Source of the DNA: Clostridium neonatale
Lineage (GTDB): Bacteria; Bacillota; Clostridia; Clostridiales; Clostridiaceae
Length of the DNA stretch: 64,000 nucleotides
Assembly (NCBI RefSeq): GCF_001458595.1
Contig: NZ_LN890328.1
Span: 1,798,726-1,862,725, forward strand
Direction: 5' to 3'
Below are positions 34,688 through 44,052 of the stretch, one piece after another. The position numbers and the translations under genes were made by a program. Below the pieces are notes generated by a model. It saw only the letters and a list, made by a program, of their open reading frames with translations. It did no database searches and had not been told where the DNA came from. Each line of letters begins with the position of its first letter. Position 1 is the stretch's first letter.

Positions 34688-36223
34688 TCATTCTCCTTTA
34701 ACTTCTTTTACATACTCCCATGTGTTCCCTTCATCTTTTGATTCATACAAAGCTTTGCATCCTCCATTATAATCTCCATCAGATCCTTGTCCAATTAAAA
34801 TTTCACTCTTTCCATCTTTAATGTAAGGCATTTCTGGCAAGTCAAAAGGCTCATAACTTTCTCCATTATTTAATGTTACTTTTATACTTTGAAAATCCAC
34901 TTTCTTATATGATAAGCCGCCATCTTCTGTTCTATATAGTTCTCCATTACTACCGCCGCTATGAGATAAGCATAAAAATCCAAGTTTTTCATTTAAAAAA
35001 GTTATTCCTGATGCTACTCCGATTGCCCCTTCAAATGGATCTTCATTTATTACTTTCCATGTAGCTCCACCATCAGCAGTGGTATTTAATGAATAAGATC
35101 TACTTCCTGATGCAGCAGCAGTTACTTCTAAACGATAACCAACCTTATCTGATAAATAAAATTCATCTATACCGTTATTTGATTTTTTAGTACTCTTTTC
35201 ATTGTCTTTCACTGCTAAAGAATCTGATTTAATATTATTTAAATCATCAGCCAAAATATATCGAACAGGAATATATACATCTTCTTTACCTGGTACAAAT
35301 ACAGAAACAGCATTTCCTATTATCTCTGATGAAGGATTTGAAGCCTCTTTTGTATTTCCATTTCCATTAATATAAACAATTCCATCTGTATTATATCCAA
35401 AACTTCGCTTACCATAATAAAGTATGCCATATTTATTTTCATTCCATTTTCTCACTGTTTCTTTAAGTGGAATAACCTTCATTGTGTTAATTAATGGTTG
35501 CAAGCTTTTGTCTTTATTATAATCTGCATTTACATAGCCATTTAAAATTATTATTATATTCTTTGATTTATTTTTATCATAAGTAATTAAATAACTTTCT
35601 TCTTTGCCATCATCATCTTTTCCATAGAGATACGCATTAAAAGATGTAATTGTTCCATTAGATTTAAAGTCAAGACTAACACTATCAGAAACATATAACT
35701 CTTTAGGCATCTGTATCTTTTTATTAATATCTGTAAAAATACCTTCTATTCCATTTTCATATATATTGTTATTTTCAAAACTTATAGTCTTTTTATTCTT
35801 CAAATCATTTAAAAACCAAGAAAGTTTTCCATTATAATTTATTGCGCTATTATATATTTTTGCTCCATAAAATAATGTTATAACAATCATAATAATTATA
35901 GCTATATAATGCCATATAACTTTATAAATCGAATTACCTTTTACGCCTGACTTCAATGTACCACTTTCATCAAACTCATTTTCCTCTACAATCTGTTCTG
36001 AAACAGTTCCATTCCTTTTCACAATTTTAATAATAAAAATCACAAGATATGCCAAAAAGAATATCATACAACCAAGTAACACAATAATATTCTTACGTAT
36101 TCTTCCATATTTACATAAAGTATATAATTCATAAAAGAAAATCCCATATATAGCTATAAATATTGGGTTGCTCAACATTGATATAAATACTTGTCTTTTC
36201 ATAATTTGTTTATATTCTTTCAT
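34688..36223 (-). CDS. Membrane-anchored BNR/beta-propeller repeat protein
   Basis: A 511-residue protein. The N-terminal membrane part has three hydrophobic helices (about residues 14-32, 41-62 and 105-127). A long extracytoplasmic region follows with BNR/Asp-box repeats: TADGGATW, TEDGGLSY and SKDEGNTWEY. Such repeats form beta-propellers in sialidases, photosystem assembly factors and sortilin-like proteins. There is no catalytic sialidase signature (FRIP box), so enzyme activity should not be assumed. The start is the ATG at 36223 with GGAAGGAG upstream; the frame extends to 36274 without a site. Confidence 0.8.
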   Translation of the reverse strand: MKEYKQIMKRQVFISMLSNPIFIAIYGIFFYELYTLCKYGRIRKNIIVLLGCMIFFLAYLVIFIIKIVKRNGTVSEQIVEENEFDESGTLKSGVKGNSIYKVIWHYIAIIIMIVITLFYGAKIYNSAINYNGKLSWFLNDLKNKKTISFENNNIYENGIEGIFTDINKKIQMPKELYVSDSVSLDFKSNGTITSFNAYLYGKDDDGKEESYLITYDKNKSKNIIIILNGYVNADYNKDKSLQPLINTMKVIPLKETVRKWNENKYGILYYGKRSFGYNTDGIVYINGNGNTKEASNPSSEIIGNAVSVFVPGKEDVYIPVRYILADDLNNIKSDSLAVKDNEKSTKKSNNGIDEFYLSDKVGYRLEVTAAASGSRSYSLNTTADGGATWKVINEDPFEGAIGVASGITFLNEKLGFLCLSHSGGSNGELYRTEDGGLSYKKVDFQSIKVTLNNGESYEPFDLPEMPYIKDGKSEILIGQGSDGDYNGGCKALYESKDEGNTWEYVKEVKGE

Positions 36224-36296
36224 TTCAGTCTCCTTCCCATTTTCCTTTTCTAATATATATGAATTATACAACAAATTTACAAGGAAAAATTAAAAT

Positions 36297-36332
36297 ATAG
36301 CCTTACCAAATAAATTTATTTGGTAAGGCTAT
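36297..36332. terminator. Strong palindromic hairpin (36 bp)
   Basis: Perfectly self-complementary over 36 bp, with arms ATAGCCTTACCAAATAAA and complement, followed by TTTTC. It lies between the BNR gene and the relic at 36355, probably ending that relic's transcription on the minus strand. Confidence 0.6.
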
Positions 36333-36354
36333 TTTCTTAATGACTATTCTATAA

Positions 36355-36591
36355 TTATTTGACATTTCTTCTCTTAAAAAACTTTTCTAATCCCATTCTT
36401 ACTTCCTCATCATCAATATTAGGAACTTGAACATTCTCTTCAAATCCATCCATTTCTACCCCATCAAAACAATATAATTTAATCAACAAATTTCATAAAG
36501 TTTCTATTTCTTCCTCTATAAAATTTTTAAAAATATCAGCCATAAAATTAACAGTGCCATCTCCTTCCGCACTTAACCATGATATCCATTC
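36355..36591 (-). pseudogene. Relic of an unidentified gene with an in-frame stop
   Basis: Minus-strand translation gives EWISWLSAEGDG, TVNFMADIFKNFIEEEIETL, then TGA, then NLLIKLYCFDGVEMDGFEEN, VQVPNIDDEEVRMGLEKF and FKRRNVK before a TAA. The two sides are in the same frame with consistent codon usage, so this is a truncated gene with a nonsense mutation. No start is recognisable. Family unknown. A short product from the internal ATG (MDGFEENVQV...) is possible. Confidence 0.55.
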
Positions 36592-36630
36592 CTATATCAC
36601 TTACATGCACATTAAATAATTATTTAAGTT

Positions 36631-37620
36631 TTATATAGTGCAAACACTTACTTGATTACGTCCATTGGATTTGGAATTGTACAAAGCCTTATCAGCATGT
36701 TCAATAAGTTCGTTTTTTGAGTACTGTATTGAAGATGATTTTGTTGTAATTCCTAAACTTAAAGTGACATAAGCTGATACATCAGAAGATTTATGTGCTA
36801 TCTCTAGTTCTTCTACATTTTTTCTAATAATCTCTGCTATGATTTTTGCGCCCTCTTCATCCGTTTCAGGTAAAATTACAGCAAACTCTTCGCCACCATA
36901 TCTTGTTACAAAATCTAATGGACGTTTGACACTTAAAGAAATAGATTTCGCAACATTAATTAGGCAATCATCCCCTTTAAGATGTCCATAATTATCATTG
37001 TAACCTTTAAAGAAATCTATGTCAGCCATTATTAATGAGATTGGCTTATTTAATCTAGTACAACTTTTTATACTCATTTCTATATAATCATCAAAGCTTC
37101 TTCTATTTGGTATTCCAGTAAGGCCATCTAAGGTTGAAAGACTCTCTAATTTAAAATTAGCTTCCTGCAGTTCTGATAATTCCTTTACTTTCATCTCTAG
37201 TAATCTAGCTTGTTCTTCTATCATTTTCTTTTGGTTGTAAAGTTCTAGAAATACCTTAACTTTGCTTTGTAACATTATTGGCTCTATGGGCTTAAAAAGG
37301 TAATCAACAGCTCCTATTTCATATCCTTTAAATATACATTTCTGTTCTTTACTTATTGCTGTCACAAATATTATAGGTACATAGCGAGTTTTTGAGTTCA
37401 TTCTAATATATTCTGCTGTTTCAAATCCATCCATATCTGGCATTTGAACATCAAGTAATACTAATGCAAATTCATAATATAACATTAAACTTAAAGCTTC
37501 ATTTCCTGATGTTGCTTTTATAATATTACAATCTATATTCTCAAGTAAGCTTTCTAAGACAAGCAAATTTTCTGTCCTATCATCAACAATTAAAATATTA
37601 ACATCATTTTTGTTTTTCAT
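36631..37620 (-). CDS. Response regulator with GGDEF diguanylate cyclase output
   Basis: A 329-residue two-domain protein that would make cyclic di-GMP on phosphorylation. The receiver (about residues 8-125) has phospho-acceptor Asp57 in VLLDVQMPDMDG. The GGDEF domain (about 160-325) has RYGGEEFAVILPE with an active-site GGEEF. An RPLD motif five residues before it matches the RxxD inhibitory I-site, so product feedback is likely. Its start overlaps the end of cheB by 17 bases, so the two are translationally linked. It is the last gene of the hybrid kinase-CheR-CheB operon. Confidence 0.93.
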   Translation of the reverse strand: MKNKNDVNILIVDDRTENLLVLESLLENIDCNIIKATSGNEALSLMLYYEFALVLLDVQMPDMDGFETAEYIRMNSKTRYVPIIFVTAISKEQKCIFKGYEIGAVDYLFKPIEPIMLQSKVKVFLELYNQKKMIEEQARLLEMKVKELSELQEANFKLESLSTLDGLTGIPNRRSFDDYIEMSIKSCTRLNKPISLIMADIDFFKGYNDNYGHLKGDDCLINVAKSISLSVKRPLDFVTRYGGEEFAVILPETDEEGAKIIAEIIRKNVEELEIAHKSSDVSAYVTLSLGITTKSSSIQYSKNELIEHADKALYNSKSNGRNQVSVCTI

Positions 37621-38188
37621 TTATATTCACCACTAATTCAATTAATTTATTTCTGATTTCATCTAAAGTAAGTATATAATCCACTTCTACAGCCTTTATA
37701 GCAGTATTTGGCATAAAAATTGACTCTGCTGTGCCTGGATCTTGTACTATTATGATTCCACCAAAATCTTTTATCTTTTTTAGCCCTTTACTACCATCAC
37801 TACTTGCTCCTGTTAATATAATCCCAATCAGTTCATCTCTATAGACTTCAGCTGCAGATTCAAAAAGAACATCAATGGCAGGCCTAGAGTGATTTACTTT
37901 TGGATCAACTGTAAAGGACATAGTTTCATCTTTTTCTACTAATAAATGATAATTAGCTGGGGCAACATATACATTTCCTAAAAGTATTTTTTCCTTTTCA
38001 TCAGCTTCTTTTACATTTATATTACATACATCATTAAGATGTTTAATCATATAACCACTAGAATAATTACTTAAATGCTGAACAATCAATACTGCTGCTG
38101 GAAATCCTTTTTTTAAAGGCTTTAATATTTTTTCTATTGCATCTATGCCTCCTGCTGAAGATCCTATAACTATTGTTCTATACTTCAT
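37604..38188 (-). CDS. cheB: CheB methylesterase domain protein
   Basis: Stand-alone methylesterase/deamidase domain, 194 residues, with no receiver domain. Catalytic residues are the serine in GSSAGGID (about residues 8-15), the histidine in VQHLSNYSSG (about 37-46) and the aspartate in LTGASSDGSKGL (about 130-141). In canonical chemotaxis it removes methyl groups from receptors. Here there is no receptor gene, so the partner is probably the hybrid kinase. TTGGAGAGG precedes the ATG. It overlaps the downstream response regulator, and the gap from cheR is 48 bases. Confidence 0.9.
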   Translation of the reverse strand: MKYRTIVIGSSAGGIDAIEKILKPLKKGFPAAVLIVQHLSNYSSGYMIKHLNDVCNINVKEADEKEKILLGNVYVAPANYHLLVEKDETMSFTVDPKVNHSRPAIDVLFESAAEVYRDELIGIILTGASSDGSKGLKKIKDFGGIIIVQDPGTAESIFMPNTAIKAVEVDYILTLDEIRNKLIELVVNINEKQK

Positions 38189-38236
38189 TTTATCCTCTCC
38201 AATATGTAATCATATTTTATAAATATAAAATTTCAA

Positions 38237-39085
38237 TTAAACAATATATTTTTTACGATAAATCTTTTCACTTTCACTAATAACATCAAAGTTATGACGA
38301 TTTTCTGAAAATATAATACTTTCTTTTATACCTAAACAGAGAAAACATCCATTACATAAACTATCATAAAACAAATTAATTACAGAATTTTGCAAATCCT
38401 TATTAAAGTATATAAGCACATTACGACAAATTATAACGTGCATTTCACCAAATACTCCATCAGTTACTAAATTATGTTCTGCAAAAGTAATTTTCTTTTT
38501 AAGTTCCTTATTTATAATAATTGAGTCATATTTTTCTGTATAATATTCTGATAAAGATACATTTCCTCCAGCTTTTTGATAATTTTGTGAATATTCATCA
38601 ATAAGATCAATATCATAAATACCCTCTTTAGCTTTTTGTAAAGCTGTAGCATTAAAATCAGTAGCATAAATTTGTGTTCTTTCATATATGCCTTCTTCCT
38701 TCAGCAAAATTGCCATAGAATATACTTCTTCTCCAGTAGAACATCCAGCATGCCAAATTCTGATAAATGGGTAAGTTTTTAATATAGGAATAACATTTTT
38801 TCTAAAATTTTTATAAAAACTTGGATCTCTAAACATTTCAGTCACATTAATTGAGAAATCGGCTAATACTGATTTAAAAAAATCTCTGTCATAAAGAATT
38901 TTATATTGTAACTCAGAAATATTACTTAGTCCAGATTTAGATAGACTTCTAATGATTCTTCTTTTCATATGAGCAGTGGAATATTTTCTAAAGTCATACC
39001 CATATTTTAAATAAATTCCCTCCAATAATAAAGATACTTCAATATCTTCACTCTCAATTTTTTCTTTCACTTGATCACTATTCAT
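38237..39085 (-). CDS. cheR: CheR-type protein glutamate methyltransferase
   Basis: S-adenosylmethionine-dependent methylation of glutamate residues on sensory proteins. The 282-residue product has the helical N-terminal CheR domain (about residues 15-75, with YDFRKYSTAHMKRRI) and the SAM-binding IWHAGCSTGEEVYSMA (about 108-123), then IICRNVLIYFNKDLQ near residue 230. Its ATG overlaps the kinase stop codon in ATGA, showing tight coupling. It is paired with a stand-alone CheB, as in alternative sensory complexes outside flagellar operons. Confidence 0.93.
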   Translation of the reverse strand: MNSDQVKEKIESEDIEVSLLLEGIYLKYGYDFRKYSTAHMKRRIIRSLSKSGLSNISELQYKILYDRDFFKSVLADFSINVTEMFRDPSFYKNFRKNVIPILKTYPFIRIWHAGCSTGEEVYSMAILLKEEGIYERTQIYATDFNATALQKAKEGIYDIDLIDEYSQNYQKAGGNVSLSEYYTEKYDSIIINKELKKKITFAEHNLVTDGVFGEMHVIICRNVLIYFNKDLQNSVINLFYDSLCNGCFLCLGIKESIIFSENRHNFDVISESEKIYRKKYIV

Positions 39086-42000
39086 TTATACAACCACACC
39101 TTTAAAAGTGAAATTAGTTTATTAATATCTACTGGTTTTGTCAAATAATCATTGGATCCAGCCTCAATACATTTTTGTCTATCTTCTTTCATTGATTTGG
39201 CCGTTATAGCAATAATAGGTATATTATCAAATTGTTTTTCTTTTCTTATTTCTTTCATTGCAGTATATCCATCCATTTCAGGCATCATTACATCCATTAA
39301 GATTAAATCTATAGTATTTATTTCATAAAGTTTTTTTATTCCCTCTGATCCATTACGTCCAACAACTACATTCATTCCTTTTTCTTCAAGAGCACTTGTT
39401 AATGAAAAAACATTTCTCATATCATCATCAACAATAAGTATATTTTTATTATTTAATAAATTTTCTTTTTCTTCACTAAATTTAATATTTTTAAAGTTTT
39501 TATTATCAATATTAGAATCTACACTATGAAAAAATAAACTCACTTCATCAAGAAGTCTGTCAATTGAATTATTACCTTTTATGATAATACTCTCAGTATA
39601 TTTATTTAATTTATCTTCCTCTTCTTGCGTGATATTACCTTCTGTATAAATTAAAATAGGGAAATTCACTAAATTTTCTTCTTTCAATTTATTAACAAGA
39701 TCAATTCCATTCATATCTTTCAGATTTAAATCTAATATCATACAATCAAATTGCTCATCTTTTAATAATTTATATGCATCTAATCCACTTTCTAAGGTAG
39801 TGATCTTGAATCCTCTTTCATTTAAATTATTATATATCATATTACTTTGACTTTTATCTTCGTCAACAATAAGTAGTTTCTTAGAATCGTTAGATAAGCT
39901 TGTCTCTATTTTATCAAACAAATTATAAAGTTCTTCTAAGTTATATGGCTTTTTAATATGCCAAACCAAATTTTTCATTTTATCATATGAATTTTTATCT
40001 TCTTTCCATGAAATTATGTGAATTGGAATGTTTTTTGTATATTCTAAGTTCTGCAATTTATCAACTACTCTCAGCCCGCTATTGTCTGATAACCCACTAT
40101 CCAATAAAATCGCGTATGGATTATATTTTTCTGCTAATTTTATTGCTTCATCACTATTTTTCTCAATTAAAACCTTATAATTTTTTTTATAAGCTAATTC
40201 GGATAATAAAGTCGAAAACTGCTCATCATCTTCAATTATTAAAAGAAGCTTTTCATCTTCTTTTTTACTTTCGTCATGCTCATCTTTGGTGAACTCATTA
40301 ATATCATTTTCTAATATTATTTTTTCTTCCAAATTGTCACGATAATTTTTATCAATACCCGAATATTCCTCTTTATTTAACTTAACTTGTTCCATATTAT
40401 CATTATCTAAAAATACTAAGGTAAATTTACTTCCTTTTCCTTCCTCACTTTTCAAATAAATGTTTCCTCCAAGTAAACGAGCAAGTTCTCTTGAAATAGA
40501 TAACCCTAGTCCTGTTCCTCCATATTTTCTGCTAATTGTTCCATCCACTTGCTTAAAAGCCTCAAAAATTAAAGTTTGTTTATCAGCAGGTATACCTATG
40601 CCTGTATCTATGATTTCTATACTTATTAATTTATTAACATTTTCCTCAATTTTATAATTTTTAATATCCTCTTCTTTAGGTATGCATATATTCATTTTTA
40701 CATAACCAGTCTCAGTAAATTTAAATGCATTAGACAATAAATTATTTATTATTTGTTGAAGTCTTTGCTCATCAGATATTATTTTCTCAGGTAATCCATC
40801 TTCAATTTCTATATTAAAATCTATGTTTTTTTGCAAAATTATTGGAGTAAATAAACTTTTTGTATTCTCAGCTAATTCTGCTAAATTCACTTGGTCAAAA
40901 TTTATATCTATTTTACCAGATTCAACTTTAGACAAATCCAAGATATCATCAATAAGCCTAAGAAGATTTTTACCAGAAGAATGAATAGTTTTTGAATATT
41001 CTAATTGTTTTTCTGTTAATGGCTCATTAGCTTTTTTATTTTCTAGTAATTGAGAAAGAACTATAATACTATTTAAAGGAGTTCTTAATTCATGAGACAT
41101 ATTAGCTAAAAACTCAGATTTGTATTTATTAGCAATCTCTAACTCCTTAGCCTTTCCTTCAATTTCATGGTTTGCTTTCCTTAAAAGTTTATTATTTTCA
41201 CTTATATCTCTCTTTTGCTGTTCTAATTTTTTAGTTTGCTCTTCAAGCTCCTCATTTGATACTCTTAACTCTTCCTGCTGAGTTTGCAGATTCATTTCAG
41301 ACTGTTTTAGAATCTTAGCTTGCTCTTCTAATTCTTCATTATTTTGTCTTAATTCCTCTTGCTGTACTTGTAATTCTTCTGCCTGTACTAAAGTCTTATT
41401 AAGAAGTACCTCCATTTTTGTTTGTGCTTTTGTTAAATTTATACTTGTAGCTATGTTTTCACTAACTTGTTCAATAAATTTTAATTGTACATCCGTAAAT
41501 TGATTAAATGATCCTAGCTCTATTATGCATTCTATTTCCTCGTGATACATACAAGGAGCAATTAATATGTTCTTGGGAACTGCCTCTCCAAGGCCAGAAA
41601 TAATTTTCATATAATCAGCTGGTACATCTTGTACTAAAACAATCTTGTCTTCTAGAGCAGCTTGTCCAACTAATCCTTCACCTATATTAAATTCATCAGG
41701 TGAACCTTCTGAACTATTATAAGAATAACTTCCAAATACTTTAAAAGTGTTGCTATCCGTTTTAACATAAAATCTTCCAATTTGCATATTTAAATATCTA
41801 CATATGTATGTAATTATACGAGAACTTAATGTGTTAATTTCTCGTACACCTCGCATTTCTTCATTTAGCTCTGCTCTACCAGTTGTCAGCCAGCTTTGGT
41901 TTCTATTCTCAGAAATTAATTCCTTAAGCTTAGTCATAAATATATTAAAATATCTAGCCATCTTGCCAATCTCATCTTCTGAATTACTCATTAGCCTAGC

Positions 42001-42717
42001 TTCTAAATTAACTTCTCCTTCTGCTATTTCTCTAAAAGTATTTGTAACAACTTTTACAGGATTAACAATCATCCTAATAGATAAACTTGCTATAATAATT
42101 GCTGCTATAGTCGCTAAAGCTCCTCCTGTTAGCATAATAACTCTTGTTTCTTTCTCCATTTTAATGAGATCCGCATTTCTGTTCTGCAGTAGCCTTTCTT
42201 CTTCATTATTAATATCTCCAAGTATTGAACGTAATTCATCCATCATGTTTTTTCCATAACCTGATTGAACAATAGCAATCAAATCTTCTAATTTTAACTT
42301 TCCTGAAGAAACTTCTTTTCTCTTAGCTATTATTATGTTTTTTTCCCATTCAACCCATTCTTTATATTTATTATTAATATTATATAACCTTTGTTGTTGT
42401 TCAGAGTTATCTTCTGTAAGTTGCTTGAGTTTATCATAGTGATTTTCATAAGAAGAATTTCCTTTATTAAATGGTTCGAGAAAACTTTCATTCCCAGTAA
42501 TAACGTATCCTCTTGCTCCTGTTTCCATATCTAATAAACTCATAAGAAGGCAATCTGACTCTTGAATAACTTTATATGTATGAACATTCCATTTGACTGC
42601 TTCGGATTCTTTAACAAAATTTATATAGGTATTGCCAATAACCGCCAACATTATTAAAATAATGATTCCAAAGCCTATGAACATTTTTTGGCCTATACTT
42701 AACCGCCTTATAATCAA
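39082..42717 (-). CDS. Hybrid sensor histidine kinase with three receiver domains
   Basis: A 1211-residue membrane kinase. Order: TM helix about 13-32; CHASE3-type extracytoplasmic sensor about 36-190 (DMETGARGYVITGN); TM about 194-217; HAMP about 218-270; GAF about 295-430; a long glutamine/glutamate-rich coiled coil about 440-530; HisKA with SHELRTPLNS and phospho-His542; HATPase about 645-770 (N-box LLSNAFKF, G-box GTGLGLS); receivers with Asp873, Asp996 and Asp1142. The second and third sit in ILDLNLKDMNG and LMDVMMPEMDG. The start is TTG at 42717 with GGGG upstream. It heads the CheR-CheB-GGDEF operon. The signal is unknown. Confidence 0.94.
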   Translation of the reverse strand: MIIRRLSIGQKMFIGFGIIILIMLAVIGNTYINFVKESEAVKWNVHTYKVIQESDCLLMSLLDMETGARGYVITGNESFLEPFNKGNSSYENHYDKLKQLTEDNSEQQQRLYNINNKYKEWVEWEKNIIIAKRKEVSSGKLKLEDLIAIVQSGYGKNMMDELRSILGDINNEEERLLQNRNADLIKMEKETRVIMLTGGALATIAAIIIASLSIRMIVNPVKVVTNTFREIAEGEVNLEARLMSNSEDEIGKMARYFNIFMTKLKELISENRNQSWLTTGRAELNEEMRGVREINTLSSRIITYICRYLNMQIGRFYVKTDSNTFKVFGSYSYNSSEGSPDEFNIGEGLVGQAALEDKIVLVQDVPADYMKIISGLGEAVPKNILIAPCMYHEEIECIIELGSFNQFTDVQLKFIEQVSENIATSINLTKAQTKMEVLLNKTLVQAEELQVQQEELRQNNEELEEQAKILKQSEMNLQTQQEELRVSNEELEEQTKKLEQQKRDISENNKLLRKANHEIEGKAKELEIANKYKSEFLANMSHELRTPLNSIIVLSQLLENKKANEPLTEKQLEYSKTIHSSGKNLLRLIDDILDLSKVESGKIDINFDQVNLAELAENTKSLFTPIILQKNIDFNIEIEDGLPEKIISDEQRLQQIINNLLSNAFKFTETGYVKMNICIPKEEDIKNYKIEENVNKLISIEIIDTGIGIPADKQTLIFEAFKQVDGTISRKYGGTGLGLSISRELARLLGGNIYLKSEEGKGSKFTLVFLDNDNMEQVKLNKEEYSGIDKNYRDNLEEKIILENDINEFTKDEHDESKKEDEKLLLIIEDDEQFSTLLSELAYKKNYKVLIEKNSDEAIKLAEKYNPYAILLDSGLSDNSGLRVVDKLQNLEYTKNIPIHIISWKEDKNSYDKMKNLVWHIKKPYNLEELYNLFDKIETSLSNDSKKLLIVDEDKSQSNMIYNNLNERGFKITTLESGLDAYKLLKDEQFDCMILDLNLKDMNGIDLVNKLKEENLVNFPILIYTEGNITQEEEDKLNKYTESIIIKGNNSIDRLLDEVSLFFHSVDSNIDNKNFKNIKFSEEKENLLNNKNILIVDDDMRNVFSLTSALEEKGMNVVVGRNGSEGIKKLYEINTIDLILMDVMMPEMDGYTAMKEIRKEKQFDNIPIIAITAKSMKEDRQKCIEAGSNDYLTKPVDINKLISLLKVWLYK

Positions 42718-43259
42718 TATATCAACCCCTTTTAATAATTTATTTAATTTTTATAATAAGTTTATTTGTATTTATATAAGTTCCAATAAAATTACTTCAT
42801 ATGAGCCATATATCCTTTTTGGGTTTAGGGCAGATTTTAATGAAGATTCTTAATTAGAACATATATATCAGTAATTTCATTAATATATAAATAAATACTT
42901 ATGTATAATTAAAATCTAGTATATATTTCCTTATTCATAAATTTTCACATATTTTCTATCATCAAAAACGCCAACAATCTTGATTAATTGTTGGCGGGTT
43001 GCACTACTAGTTCAAAATCCTCAAAGTGCCCAAATAAAGAGAATTTATCATTACTTCCAGATTTATTATGTTTTCATAGAATTTATATATATAATATTCT
43101 AATAACTCCATATATTCAAGCATATTTTGATAAAAAATATAATTATTTGCATTAAAATATGCATCTAAGAATTTCATTAGCAATTAACTTTAGCACTTGT
43201 ATTAATTATCAATTAAAAGAATTCTTATTTGTTTTTTGGTGAAAATAAATGAGAATTCT
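42718..43259. other. Kinase promoter region with two terminators
   Basis: About 540 bp with no gene. A hairpin at 42969-42996 (CGCCAACAAT / ATTGTTGGCG) is followed on the minus strand by TTTTTGATG. Another at 43215-43262 uses AAAGAATTCT arms just after the kinase-fragment stop. Both end leftward transcription from the fragment genes before the hybrid kinase's own promoter. No further element was recognised. Confidence 0.55.
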
Positions 43260-43718
43260 TTATTTATTTATATATGGATTTAGCTGTATTTGAATATCTA
43301 TATTATTTTCATTCAAAAAAGCATTAATTTTTCCATTCATTTGTTCTGTTAGTAATTTTACAATTGATAATCCAAGTCCTGTTGATTTACCTCGTGATTT
43401 CTCAGCAAAATAAAATTTATCAAATAAATTGTCAATATTAATTTCATTACTATCTGAAATAGGATTTTTAAAAGATAAAATTATACTTTCATCTTTAATG
43501 AAAATATCAATAACAACATCTCCATCGGAATAATTCAAGGCATTTTTCATAAGATTTTGGATAATACGATTTATCTTTTCTTCATTACCAAGCACATATA
43601 TGGGGTCTTCTGTATTAAATTCCACTTCCATATGTTTTTTTTCAAATTGCTGTACATAATCAACAACATTATTTGCTATACTATTTGTCAAATTAATCTT
43701 TGTGAGATTAATTTCCAA
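43260..43718 (-). pseudogene. Truncated sensor kinase, ATP-binding domain only
   Basis: A 152-residue frame encoding only a HATPase_c domain. It has the N-box IIQNLMKNALNYSDGD (about residues 51-66) and the G2-box EKSRGKSTGLGLSIV (about 110-124). The sensor and HisKA/H-box parts are missing, so it cannot be a working kinase. Directly upstream is the C-terminal tail of a response regulator. Together they are a two-component operon that lost its middle by deletion. The nominal ATG (MEINLTKINL) is probably internal to the ancestral gene and has no ribosome site. Confidence 0.7.
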
Positions 43719-43738
43719 TCTAGATATCTCAAGATAAT

Positions 43739-43773
43739 ACAGATTAAGTAAAATTATTTTTTACTTAATCTGT
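43739..43773. repeat. Perfect inverted repeat at a deletion junction
   Basis: ACAGATTAAGTAAAA and its exact complement with a 5-base loop, spanning the junction between the response-regulator tail and the kinase fragment. It includes the regulator's last codons (RLSKK, stop). Confidence 0.65.
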
Positions 43774-43844
43774 ATCCCATTCCCCATACTGTTTCTATGT
43801 ATTCTTCAGTTTCATTTATACTTCTTTTCCTCCTTATTGGTAGA
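43754..43844 (-). pseudogene. C-terminal tail of an OmpR-family response regulator
   Basis: Minus-strand frame reading GLPIRRKRSINETEEYIETV, then WGMGYRLSKK and a stop. YIETVWGMGYRL is the hallmark C-terminus of OmpR/PhoB-type winged-helix regulators. The N-terminal receiver and most of the DNA-binding domain are gone, with a stop codon a few codons upstream. It was probably the partner of the kinase fragment just downstream. Confidence 0.75.
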
Positions 43845-43876
43845 CCAGTCTATATGCTTTTTGACGTCAAAATAAA

Positions 43877-43924
43877 AATGCATTGTTCCTATGACAAGTG
43901 GTATGACCATAGGTACAACGCATT
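43877..43924 (-). terminator. Terminator of the multicopper oxidase gene
   Basis: AATGCGTTGTACCTATG pairs with CATAGGAACAATGCATT (two mismatches), followed on the minus strand by TTTATTTTG. It lies about 130 bp after the stop. A 14-bp palindrome (TTTTGACGTCAAAA, 43859-43872) follows immediately. Confidence 0.65.
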
Positions 43925-44052
43925 GCTTATTTAAAGTATAGCATAAATTTTTTTATTGGTGTAATACCCAAATTTATTTTTTTCTTATAATTGGAATTTA
44001 ACATTACAAAAATAGAGTTTAATAAAAACTTTGTATATTCATTCTTAGGATT

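Noticed and set aside
36439..36525. In-frame TGA of the relic gene read as selenocysteine
   Set aside because: No adjacent insertion element or recognised selenoprotein family. The rest of the gene is truncated.
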